Assembly: GCF_910592395.1 (NCBI RefSeq)
Contig: NC_088308.1
Location: forward strand, 1,426,001-1,490,000
Direction of reading: 5' to 3'
From: Lineus longissimus
Lineage: Eukaryota > Nemertea > Pilidiophora > Heteronemertea > Lineidae
Length of the DNA: 64,000 nt
Below the pieces are notes generated by a model, which was not told where the DNA came from, did no database searches, and saw only the letters and a program-made list of their open reading frames with translations. Of this stretch, positions 24,376 to 36,101 are shown in pieces. Position 1 is the stretch's first letter; the number at the start of each line of letters is the position of its first letter. Made by a program: the position numbers and the translations under genes.

Positions 24376-25113
24376 TCAAAACCCAGGCTCATAGTACCTA
24401 TTGTGAAGTGCCTTCTTGTTGCTGACAAGAACACACTGGAGTTCAGGCCGCCACACCTTTACCGGCGCAGGCTCCTTCGATAAACAGGTGTCTTTCTCTT
24501 TGATCTGTTTCGTAGAGTCAAGCACAACATGACGGTGAAACACCGGATCCGTGAAACGATATTTAAATATCGGCAGAAGCGCGTTTTGTCGCTCTGTCGA
24601 GCGTAACGCGTGGAGCTTTGCTATATCCTGCTCTTCTCCAAATGACTTCCCATCGAAGAAAAAGGAGTCTTTGCTCGTCTTTAAATCAGTCGAGGACAGC
24701 TTCTCCTTCCTGCTCTGATGTGACAACGGGCTGTCCGATATCTCGGGAAGGGGAGGCACAGAACTGAACCCACTTAATGAACTCCGCAGTGATTGAATCG
24801 TCTGATGCCGTTTTTGGTTTTTGACATAATCATTCATTGGTTCCGATTTTGGCCCTTTCCGTCCGTCAACTGTCGCTGTATTCCAGTCCAAAGCGAGTCG
24901 CATCAGTTTGATATTCGTCCTCGTGCTTTTCGTCTTGTCGAATGTGAGTGATTGAGATGTCTCGATGTGTTTCACAACCTTCCCTTCCTGGATTGGTGTC
25001 AGCTCCGACATGCTGATGCTTCTGAAGACCGATAGGCGTTCCTTGAGCTCCCACAGGGGTAGTTTTGTCCTGTTGCCCCTAAACCCCGCGTTTGGGGTTG
25101 AGACATATGCCAT
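24376..25113 (-). CDS. Unrecognised intronless gene, 245 residues
   Basis: Single open frame with ATG at 25113 (context gagaATGg) and stop at 24376. The protein is basic and Ser/Lys-rich, with no signal peptide or membrane segment. It has short conserved-looking pieces (LPLWELKERLSVFRSIS, RLALDWNTATVDGRKGPKSE, KYRFTDPVFHRHVVLDS, VWRPELQCVLVSNKKALHNR). No family is recognised. The Trp/Arg-containing C-terminus and its lack of low complexity argue that this is a real gene. It converges on the unknown gene at 22844-24040. Confidence 0.65.
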   Translation of the reverse strand: MAYVSTPNAGFRGNRTKLPLWELKERLSVFRSISMSELTPIQEGKVVKHIETSQSLTFDKTKSTRTNIKLMRLALDWNTATVDGRKGPKSEPMNDYVKNQKRHQTIQSLRSSLSGFSSVPPLPEISDSPLSHQSRKEKLSSTDLKTSKDSFFFDGKSFGEEQDIAKLHALRSTERQNALLPIFKYRFTDPVFHRHVVLDSTKQIKEKDTCLSKEPAPVKVWRPELQCVLVSNKKALHNRYYEPGF

Positions 25114-25668
25114 TCTCAGAGTCTTGCATTATTCTGGCCTCCTGCGCGACACACAGGCCTTATGCTGTTACCCACAACATTGTCCAGTGGTCCTGTTCAG
25201 ATCCGAGGCAGTAATACATTGGAACAACAACCTAATCTACCAATACAAAAGTATTAATGATCCCTTTAATAAACTTAATAATGCTTACAGCAGTAGCTCA
25301 TAGCGCACAAAACCTTTCTCGAATTATAATGAATTGTATTGGATTACCCCAAGTGCATGATTATCACAGTATAGTAGGGGTAGACAAAACAATACACGGG
25401 AAATGCGAACGTAGCTGCAATAAATCCCGTGATAAACACTGTGGAGAAGACATGGAGACGCATGTAAATTATGTTGTCCTTCTGATAACTGGTTGTTTAC
25501 AGGTTGGTCCCGGTGTAGCAGTACTGAATTCCCCCATGGGAAAGGTGTCCTTCCCTATTGTATGGTGAGGACGACATAGATGACATTCCGTAATTCGGAG
25601 ATTAAATTCAAGCGCTTTATCGCGACTATACTCTTATCTTATCCATGGGGGCAACCCATTAGAGGACA

Positions 25669-26231
25669 GATCAGTGCTTGCTCTGGGTGATGGTGAACTG
25701 GGGGAACAATCCATCCTGAAGACAGATCAGTGCTAGCTCTGGACGATGGTGAACTGGGGGAACAATCCATCCTGAAGACAGATCAGTGCTAGCTCGGGCT
25801 GATGGTTTATTGGGGGAAAAACCTATCTTGAAGAGAGATCAGTGCTAGCACGGGGTGATGGTGAACTGGGGGAACAATCCATCTTGAACACAGATCAGTG
25901 CTAGCTCGGGCTGATGGTTTATTGGGGGAAAAACCTATCTTGAAGAGAGATCAGTGCTAGCACGGGGTGATGGTTTATTGGGGGAAAAACCTATCTTGAA
26001 GAGAGATCAGTGCTAGCACGGGGTGATGGTGAACTGGGGGAACAATCCATCTTGAACACAGATCAGTGCTAGCTCGGGCTGATGGTTTATTGGGGGAACA
26101 ACCCGTCTTGAAGAGAGATCAGTGCTTGCTCTGGGTGATGGTGAACTGGGAGAACAATCCATCCTGAAGACAAGCTTCAGTGCCAGCTCTGGGGGATGGT
26201 ATATTGGGGGAACACTCCATCCTGACGACAG
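25669..26231. repeat. 56-bp minisatellite, about 10 copies
   Basis: Head-to-tail copies starting gatcagtgct at 25669, 25725, 25781, 25837, 25893, 25949, 26005, 26061 and 26117, then a diverged copy from about 26173. Two unit types alternate. Type A has gtgaactgggggaacaatcc. Type B has gtttattgggggaaaaacct. The order is A A B A B B A B-like A. The array lies between the start of the minus-strand unknown gene and the 3' end of the Rap exchange factor gene. Confidence 0.95.
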
Positions 26232-26334
26232 ATCAGTTCGAGTGCTCTGCCTGTCTCATCTCTCATTGTGTTGGGAAGACAGTGGAGTGTAATCTGTGAG
26301 ACAACTGCATATAAAAAGACACTAAAAATGATGT

Positions 26335-28764
26335 TACTCACAGTATAAAACTTGCTATTTATTTTACATAATTCCATATACAATATGTACATCTAATATT
26401 AGAACAAACTATACAAGGAAATAGACAATACATATACATACAATCAGACCTGTTTAGCAAGCCTGATTTACATTATGAAGGATTACATGAACTTTTATAC
26501 ATAATGAAGCACCATAAACAGAAATTCCTAAACTGGGAAAAAAAGTTCATTAAAGAAAATTTGGTAATTCACCAATTTTGCATGTGTAGCACAATCTTCA
26601 ATAATAAAGAGTCGATAAGTCTTTTCATTTGACATCACATGATATTCATAATGCAGTGATTTTGTTCTGTCAAACATAATGGCACTTGATGTCATGTCTC
26701 GTCTCTGATTGGTCAAGAGACAATAATTCAACAAGTCACTGCAGGAAGGCAATTGGCACTCAACCAATCACAAATGCCCTGCCGAGAAGCAGACATCCCA
26801 TAATACTAAGAAAATATCTCACATTTGATTAGCCGTTGGAGATACTTGGAACCAATCCAGTTAGAATGATACAAATGAATGATCCCAAAGATGGAAAATT
26901 ATTAAGACAACTTACAATAACCAACATTGTAATGACTCAACCTCTAGATGAAAACTGGGGTCATCCCTACTCCCTATGCTGCCAGCTCTTCAGACACCAT
27001 TGTCGCTAATAAAAAATGGCAGACCAACTCTAGATCTAACACATGAACACGATTCCGCTGAATACCTCGAAATAAGCTACATGAATGCGTGGTTATGCCT
27101 TATGTACACGACATTGAAAGATTTCTGAAGAGGTGCCCATATCAACCCTTTCAAAGACACCGACAAATTGGTTTAGAACCGTTATCACCACTATCTTGGT
27201 GGCACTCCAGGCAGAAATCAAAACTGCACAACAAATGCGGACGTACACACCTGTCCACATCCATCCCCACTTTAGAACCTCACCTTATGTGGGAAAGGGT
27301 TTACATGGGCTGAATTGTACAGTGCCTTCTAAAAAGTTAGGGAATAAGTTTGGAGTAAGAAAGTGCTATGAATTTATCACTCTTAAAATCCTTCTTGCAT
27401 TAAGTTAAGACTTGCATCCATAAAATGATATCGCAGGCCTTATAAGGTCCTCTCAAAGACACTTTCCTGAATGAACTTTCTACATGGCAGCACAACGTCT
27501 ACAAATCAGGTGCTGCCCCCTTTGAAATAATCCCCAACTGTAAACCAAAACATCTTTGCTGCATTCATTTTCGTGACTATCATGACTGGCCTTCTAACCA
27601 CAACAACAACTTGAACTTTCGGAGCTTTCAGTACTTTCAAATTTGTGCAAAGATTTCTTGGAATACATTATAATTCATATTCAATATCACAGTCATCGTC
27701 TCTTTAATATGTGGCGCTATTCGCCACTTTCACTTTCGAGGAATCATAAGCAACCATTCCCTTTTCAGCTTACAGAGAAACAAAACATCATGATCCTTAT
27801 CTCTTATCTATCCTGGTCATCTACTGAGGAAAACAAGTCCTCTCATTTCGGGGTGAGGCAGGAGGTGAGAGGTCCAACTTATAGCATCCAGACTAATCTG
27901 TAACACTAGGCAACTGTTCTGTACAAGCATGAATGGTGCAGACACCTATCTGCAATGTTATGTAACTTGCTGTGGCCCACCAGACTCCTGCCTATGGACA
28001 CCCTTTAAGCCGAGAGTTTTATCACAAGCCATACATACAGGATGTCACAAAATAACATCAGAAACTCGGGCGAATTTCAAGCAAAACTTTAGGCAAACAT
28101 TTTTGATTTTTATAGTCACAAAATTGGGAAATTATTGCACTAAAATCAACTTGTCTGCATAGTGAAAGGTCTATTTTGGAAGCTTCCGAAATATTACAAC
28201 ATTTTGAGAGGAATTTACAATGTATGCATATGTTAGATATTTTGATAAGACAGTATTACTTCAATGACCACTGATGCAATTGAAATTTGCTAGTTCTCAG
28301 AATGAGAACAACCTCAATTGAAACTACATGTAGAAAGGTATAGCACATCCATAGAATAATATAACTTTATAAAAGTCACAGTCTCCAATTATCGACTTGA
28401 AAATGTTCCATTGACATTGAATGATACTACACCTCCTAATGAATAGTAAACAGCTCAGCATGACCTCAGACTTGAATCATATCTCCAATGAGCATGACCT
28501 CAGACTTGAATCATATCTCCAATGAGCATGACCTCAGACTTGAATCATATCTCCAATGAGCATGACCTCAGACTTAAATCATATCTCCAATGAGAGATGC
28601 ATTAGCTGGAGACGTGTGCATCTGATGAAGACTCAACTGCCCCATGGAGAAGATGTCGAAGAACACCATTGTCCAGCTGAAGACAAGGCCGGGCCTGCCA
28701 CGTGCATAGCTGACTGGTACGAGACCATGGAATGGGAAATGATGGCTTATGATTTAGGCTCTAG
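26335..28764 (-). other. Probable 3' UTR of the RAPGEF2/6-like gene
   Basis: Downstream of the stop codon at 28765-28767 the minus strand has no further splice-linked coding. A minus-strand AATAAA occurs at 26358-26363 (plus strand tttatt), which would give a UTR of about 2.4 kb; nearer signals may also be used. It holds the 34-bp tandem repeat at 28457-28592. Extent is inferred. Confidence 0.4.
28457..28592. repeat. 34-bp tandem repeat, 4 copies
   Basis: Four copies of a 34-bp unit beginning agcatgacctcagacttgaa. The first three are identical and the fourth has one change (ttaaat for ttgaat). It lies in the probable 3' UTR of the Rap exchange factor gene. The near-identity of copies points to recent expansion. 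Confidence 0.95.
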
Positions 28765-31700
28765 TCATACGGCAGACACTTGTTCACGCTCACCTGCAAG
28801 TGGGGAAAATAATGACAGGATACAGAATTAACGAGGCTGTATGGTAGGAGGGCTAAACTATGTCTCAACCGGTCCAACAGTTATGACGAAGTTAAGGTTA
28901 GGTTCTGTTATCAGCTGTGGTGACTGGATTAATACAAGTGTCACAGCATGTCCACACACCAGTGTACATTGAACCTCTCTGGCTCATGTCTGAATCTTAC
29001 TCAGTGTACGAGAGTCGCTTGATTTGAAGATGTTAAGGAATGTTAGCATGTCTGGTTGACCAAGTAGCTAGATCGTGTTTCAGTTTGCTTTAGAACAATC
29101 TCTGACACCCAGGCAATTGCCTGGTACTGAAACCAACATCCCGAGACAGTAGTTCTATATCGGGTCACTAGGTGTCACTTACCCTCCTCATCACAGCAGA
29201 TTGTCACTTGCTCCTCTGAATCTGACGATTCATAATGATAGTACCCGCCCAACACCCCTTCATGAGAATGAGCTCTGCCATGGTCTGCGATGTGCTTCCT
29301 TCGATGAAAGTGCTGCTGAGTTGCGGAGTAGTAATCAGGGGGGACAGGTGGCCTTCTTATGACGGGAGGTCTCATCTGTGTGTATTGCTGTGTGATGTAA
29401 TGGCTGTATGCTGAAAGACCAGAATGAAAACTGTTACTCAAATGTACATAGGCTAATCTTGACAATAGCAAGTTGCAGCAAATAAATCATCATCATACGC
29501 GAGAGATTTTTTGCTTTACTAAAACTCGCTAATAACAAGTACAACAAATTCTCAAAGCTAAGTGACTTCTAGAAGGAGTTCTGGTGCTTTTTGGGGTGGA
29601 TTTCTAACCATTTGACCAGCAACAAGAGCCAAGAAGAAGGATGGGAGAGTCAACCACAGGACGTTGGTGACAACTAACATCAACATTCTATCTCTTTTTC
29701 CCCCTATTAGCACATATTTACAAACAGAACATCTGGGACTACAAGTGGTCAAAGCTATTTACAGCCACATCTAGTTAAATGGCACATAGACCGAACAATT
29801 CAAAGACATTTTCGTTGGTCAATTTGTCAATTATTTACAAAATGTGAATGAAAAACAAGGAAACAGAAAATACAAACTAAGGTCAAACAGAAAGTGAGAA
29901 AAAATTGTTGAACTCAACAGGCAACGCTTTGAGTAATGAATTGGTTGTTGATGACTGTAGGTTTGGAAGACCAGGGCTCTTTTTGCCAGATAGCAGTTGC
30001 TTTCAGTCACCTTCGAGGGAGGGGAGATCGTGGTCAACTCATGTAAGGTTCAACAGGCACGGAGTATTCGGGGGTTGGTGGGTGAACATTAACTATTCAT
30101 GCAGTTTCTCTTGGTGCTTTTCTGATGGTCTTTGTGAAGAATTGATGGAAGCTGACCGGGACAGAAAAATAATGGCAAAGGTACGTCCCGCTTTTGATGG
30201 TTAAACCAAGTAAGTAAGCTATATACTAATATCAGGCAGCAGCATGAGTCTATCAAAACTACCTATCAATTATCTCATTTCAAACCACCAATTTGATGGT
30301 TCAATGTCACAACTATGGTGTTTCTGATACAAAGTTGACTAGGGTGTGCTCATACAAAACTTAACGAAGCAAAACTCAAAATCTACAAAAGCGCAAAGCA
30401 AATAGCATTGGAAACAAACAACAGCAAATAAATAAGGGACAAGACCAGGCTCTGGTCAATGCTTGGCCAAGAGTATCCACAGTGATGATGCAACGAATAG
30501 GTTATTTACAATTCAACACAGATTTTGTTATTTGACAGATAAGGCACACAGCAACGAGCTCTGGAAAGAACTTTGAAATGAATGCGTAAAAATATCTGAA
30601 AAGGTTCAAAACTACTTTATAACTAGATTCTTTATAATCACCCAATCAAATTAAATCAAATCTAAAACCATCATTTGGATGAAAATCAATGGTGTTAGTC
30701 AATATTAGTCAATTAGTTGTCCAAGATTTAGTATTTAATACACAACATGATTATTTTTATATCAAACTTGAGGTCATCGCTCTGGGATGATTGTCTTCAA
30801 AAGCTTTTAACCTCTCTAAATGCAACACTTGACAGAAAAGGTCCAATGGTGTTTTCCTGTCCAAAAGGTGCATAACTATAGAGATGTGATACGGTGCTAA
30901 AGTGCAATCAGGTGTTTGAAAGAAAGTGATCCTTTTCCTAAATAAAGGCTAAAACATGCACCATAGTTGCCAATAGTTCATATTTTAACTCTCCAACCAA
31001 CAACTTTTTGTTCACCGAAACTCTTTTTATAGTAGTTCAGTTCAGTAAATACTTCACATTTATAAAGACTGAATTCTAAAACAGAGTGTGTTTGTTTCAG
31101 ATTGAGCTCTTAGCTAACAAAACGATCTGAGGGGCAAACTCGCCAAAAAAATGTCTTCAAAAATTTGCTATGAATTCCCAAGTTCTTTCCAGAGCACATT
31201 ACTGTAGCTAACTGCAGGCCGGCTCACCTCTGGCAGATGCGTTTTGAACAGCAATATCGTACGATGGTAAGGGAGGCCTATTCGGACATGGCTGAATTGG
31301 ATATGGGTGCACCACTGCAACATAAAACCCATGATTACCGATAAGCTAGCCGCTACGCCATCTCAAGTTTACACCATTTTTGCGTTAACATTAAAAAATG
31401 ATCAAATAATTCTTCTCAAATCAATGAAAATTTGATGTTCAATGTTACTCAGATTGAAGTTCCATAAGTTACCCAGATAAAAAATTGTTAGATTTGTGCA
31501 CAGTTCAGCATGATACATAAGCACCACCAGTGGCAGAAAAGGCAACTAAGATATGTCATTTTGTACTTTCCCCAAGGACAGTCCGGGAATGCACACACAT
31601 GCCTTGATTCAATCAAACTCTACACAAACATGAAGAGGGTGGTGCTAGATTGGTTCCTCTTTCTGCCAATAGGAGACTCACTCCATAGGTAAGAGAGCAG

Positions 31701-34700
31701 TGGTGGTGCAAGGAGCTACAACTCTGGTAGGTGTGCTTATGTAGTAGTGCTGAAAGAACTGAGACACATGGCTCACATAGAACAGGTTGTGCTCTTTCTC
31801 GTTTGGAACTGTACGTTTCCATAGAAACACATAAACATGCCACATGCTTTTAAAATCATTTAAAATCAATTGAAAAATCTGAAAATTAAACTTTCATAAC
31901 ACACCAACCCTGTGATAACACCAACTTAAACCATTTGGAAAAAAATGACCCACGAGTTGAAAAAAATAAAAAAACGACAGTTAAAGCAGAAATGTTTAAA
32001 CCAGATGGCAAAAAGGAGCAAAAAGATTCGACTGCACACAGAAACAAAGGAGAAGCATGATACAGGGAACATAAGCAAAATGGCCCATGAGGGCATGAGG
32101 ATACACATACAGGCTGCATGGTGGAGGAAGCACTTGGATTATGGGCAAGTGGTAGTCCTGATACTGTAAACATGGATATGATACCAATACTTGTACAGCC
32201 AATTGTCTGCTCCTTTATTACAGATTCAATGTCCCGTTTCAACTGGAGGCCAAAAATCGCATCTGTGTGCCCAGTACGGTTCTAATAACCCCCATCGCTG
32301 CCAAACCACGACTGTGGCACGCAAAATGCGCAAACTTGAGATGGGATGCATAAAAAATTGTCGAGAATTGAAATTTGTTTTTAACTGATTGAGGTGTTTT
32401 TGTTCACTGGAGGGACAATTGGCAATTTATTTGTAATACTGGTTCCATTCTGATAATTCATATCCTAAAGCATGGCAGCAAGCAGTATGTAGCAAGGATG
32501 GGAACAAGGATGGGAAAACTGATGTATTGTGATGGTTATGAGGTGTGAAGTTTAACCTTTATCTAAGATCAAAAGATGAATTCAAGTTCTGAAATTGCAG
32601 ACCAGTGAGGGAGATTATCATTTGACTGAGATGATGATAACATGGTAATACTGCAACATACTGTAACCCGGGAAGTAGTTGTCGCTTTTTGTTTTGCAGT
32701 TTTGTAAAATTGTGACTGACGCGTGTCTCAATTCAGCACTTTGGCAACCCTGTGACAGTAATTTCAATGAGATTTCTTTTTCCACAGCCTGATATTTTCA
32801 TGATGAAATACGTGAAAATAAAGATCACACAAACACTTCCAGTTTTACAATAATTGCAGGTGCGAGGCTTATCCTAAGTTGTTCTTTATGTGCAAGTTGT
32901 TCTTTCACGTTGCTCATTTGATGACTTTGCAGTGTGGATTTACAAAGAAGACAAATAATACTGGCGTTGATGACCAAAATCATGGCTAATCACAATGATC
33001 AAAAGATGCAACAAAAGACATTCAAATCTCATGGGGAAGACAAGGCAACGGAGGGAAAAGTCACATACTTTCCAATATCAAGCTGCCATGTGATAATAGT
33101 TCAAGTGACTGCAGGTGAATCACTCAGCTGCGTCAAGGCAACGGAATCAAGAGTGATAGTCAAGGAGTCCGAAAACCGGCAGTGCCTGATCATCCGACAT
33201 GAGGTATAACCATCAATGGTACCTTTGATTCTGTCTAATACGAAAGTCCAACAAGGTTTTAATCTCAAAGTATCTTCATTTCCTCCATTGCCTTGCCTCA
33301 CTGCATTCATCATATGATGTCAAACTCCATGCAAGGGGCATACTCAATTGGTTAGAGTGTTAACACAAAATCATACCGAGGGGTCAATGCTTCAAATGAA
33401 ATCTCTAAAACCAGAAAAAGCAATTAGTTCTAATTGACAATCGTTGGAAACTCAAGGCTGTGGTTAATAACAGTTTGAAATTCCAGCAGCGAACTCAGTA
33501 TGATGAGATTTGTGTGTCCACGTATAGCCACACAGGCAATGCTACGATCACCCATGGACAATTACATATCTCACAAACTGTGGAACACCTCGGGCACTTG
33601 ACCACTTGCCAACTTTCTGTGTTTTCTCTGCTCTCCACCGGCATTGAAAAAAGGCAAGATGGCAGAACAAAGCGTATTGTAACAGCAAATTCTCGAACCG
33701 ACATGTTTTTTCCTCACGCTGAAGGACAGCAGAACAAACACAACCAATTCTCAAGCCTGCAAGTGCCGAAGAAACTGCACAGTTTGTGGGAAGCGCATTC
33801 TCCATGACGACCATAAGCATCGGTAGCACTCACCCCACGTTTGCCGCAATGTTGGCAAGATCTATGAGCATACTTGCGGCGAGGCGTCGTTTGGACTGTG
33901 AGCGCTTTGGGCGCCGGGAAGACAGCCTCGATGCTCGCCAGGCTATGGCAGAATAATACGAAATTGAGCAGAATATGGAACAATTGCAACAAGGTTCAAC
34001 CGCGACACGAATATCTTGAATCAGACTGATATTAAACCTTCACTGTTTCATCTAGATATCAGCAGATTCATCATTCAGGTTATCAGACTTCACCAGGAGC
34101 AGCTCATTTTTACGGTGTTGATGCGTGTGATATACATCAGGTAGTGCAGTGCACACAATTATAGGTCATCATCCAATGTCCGACAACCAATTTTTCAGAA
34201 GAGGGTGGGGAGGGCTAACTACGAAGTCTCACTGTACAACATGGTTTTGCAAAAATAAGTACTATTTAAACAGAGTTGCAAGGACACGTTGGGGGTCATA
34301 GAGGCATCACAGCTAAATGGTACAAAGCTGGAATTGGTGCTGGAAGAGTCTACGTCTACATGTTCTAAAAGTTTGATGACAAAGGAGTGCAAATTCTAAC
34401 TGTTTCAAAATGACTATCCATGCCGAACTGGAATTTCAGGGAAGTGAACCAACTTGCTCAATGCACCAAGAGTTTGAAGAGCAAACTACAACAAGCTAAG
34501 GTTATGGGTTTCTGACGCCTTTCAGCGATTAATGGAAACAAATTTCCAGTGGAATCATGACAGTCGAGGAAAGGGGAAATTACTGCCAGCCATCACTAGT
34601 TGAAGCCACTTCTCACTACTAATTGAAGTCATCATTTCCTGATACAACAACCCTAATACAGTAATGCTGCAACTTGACACTGGTGATGGCCGACACCAAT

Positions 34701-36101
34701 TCAAACAACTCTTAAGTCAGAAATGCATAAAACAAGTCATTAGACTCTGGACCTCTTCTGAGTACTGACACTCTCACTTACACAAACCACTCAGACAAGA
34801 CTTTATGACAAACTCGGGTGATTATCAAAAAGAACACTTCATGTTACCGATACTTAGATAAAGGCACAACATATCACATGACCACCACCAAACGTTAAAT
34901 GCTGCCCAAGACACAATGCCTCCACGGAAGAGGACTCTGCCGCACCTCTACTCTGGTGCACCTCTGTCTTAATGCACCTCTACCTCTATATTAATGCACC
35001 TCTACCTCTATTTTAATGCACCTCTATTTAGCATAAGCCATGTAAGCAGCATTGGCTGAAAATTGGTGAACCGCATGAAACCAAGCGTGAATGATATGAA
35101 AACCATTAGAATCTAGTATCCAAGGTTTCAACCATTCATTCATCTTGATTTCATCCTCATCAAAAACACACCCTAGACAGATGAAAAATTCAACAAACAC
35201 CCACAAAAAGTTACAAAGCACGAAAGTCACTAGAAATTGTAGTTCCAGTACTCACCAGTAGGGGGTGCACCCCGCCGTGGCATAGGAGGTGAGTTACCCG
35301 AGCCGATAGAACTTGTGCTGTGTGCATCAAAGTTGGATGATGTGACACTGTTGTGACCCGAGTCGGTCTCGAATGGATGTTGATAGCTACCAATACTGTT
35401 AGTTGGGCTGTCTGATTCCCCTGATCCTACAGAACCTGCAAGGTGAACCATACAAGGTGAGCAGCTGGAAAGTGATCAATTGTTCAAACTGAAATATGGA
35501 TGCGGAGCTTTCTCTATTGTGAGCACTTATGTTAGACCATCACTGGGTTCAAACAGTGCCTTACGACAGTGAGGTTGAATCCATTTCAAGTTTTTAATCA
35601 TTCTGACTAGATAGTTAGATTGGATATCTGCTTCCCCTGGGCATAGGTGCCGTGTACAAGGAATCTTCACTTTGATCTCTCATTCAACCCAAAACATAGT
35701 TATCCCACCCTATTTCCTTCAACACTTCACTGGAATTGCTGCACAGAATAAGGGATTATTCCTACCTGATGTTTTTGATTTTCTTAGTGCCATACTGCTG
35801 AGACTGACCACCGATGAACTCTCTGGTGACAAATGAATGGAAGGATGAGGATGTGGATGAGGTAAGACCTGACGTGGCGACCCCTGGGGGCCTAACTGTC
35901 CCTGCCGTCGAGGAATATTGGGACTACTTGGAGGTGGGAGGTAGGCATGTTTCGGATTCAATGGCCGACTTTTCCCAGATAGAGACATCAGCTTCCGTAC
36001 CGCTTCTGGGGACGAAGCACCGAATTTTGGTCGTTGGTTGTCCGAGTTCGAGCTCACTGTGCTCAGTGTTGGGGATTGGTCACGCTTTCGCAAGTTTGGG
36101 G
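28765..36101 (-). CDS. RAPGEF2-like: RAPGEF-like exons, C-terminal tail with PDZ ligand
   Basis: Exons 35766-36101 ([14 protein letters not shown], a conserved motif, then Pro/Ser-rich), 35256-35435 ([21 protein letters not shown]), 31228-31314 ([17 protein letters not shown]), 29183-29410 ([28 protein letters not shown]) and the terminal exon 28765-28793. All are phase 1 and so could be skipped without frameshift. The terminal exon encodes EREQVSAV and stop, the same QVSAV end as vertebrate RAPGEF2, a PDZ-binding motif that binds MAGI-type scaffolds. PPDYY and PSYDIAV resemble the PY-like motifs that recruit WW-domain ubiquitin ligases in the family. Confidence 0.88.

Noticed and set aside
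33850-33945. Minus-strand exon-like stretch in the RAPGEF-like tail region, with a basic [11 protein letters not shown] frame
   Set aside because: Bounded by AG and GTGAGT, but it ends in phase 2 where the next exon needs phase 1, so inclusion would shift the frame. Another frame with Cys pairs (CQHCGKRG) also lacks a phase match.
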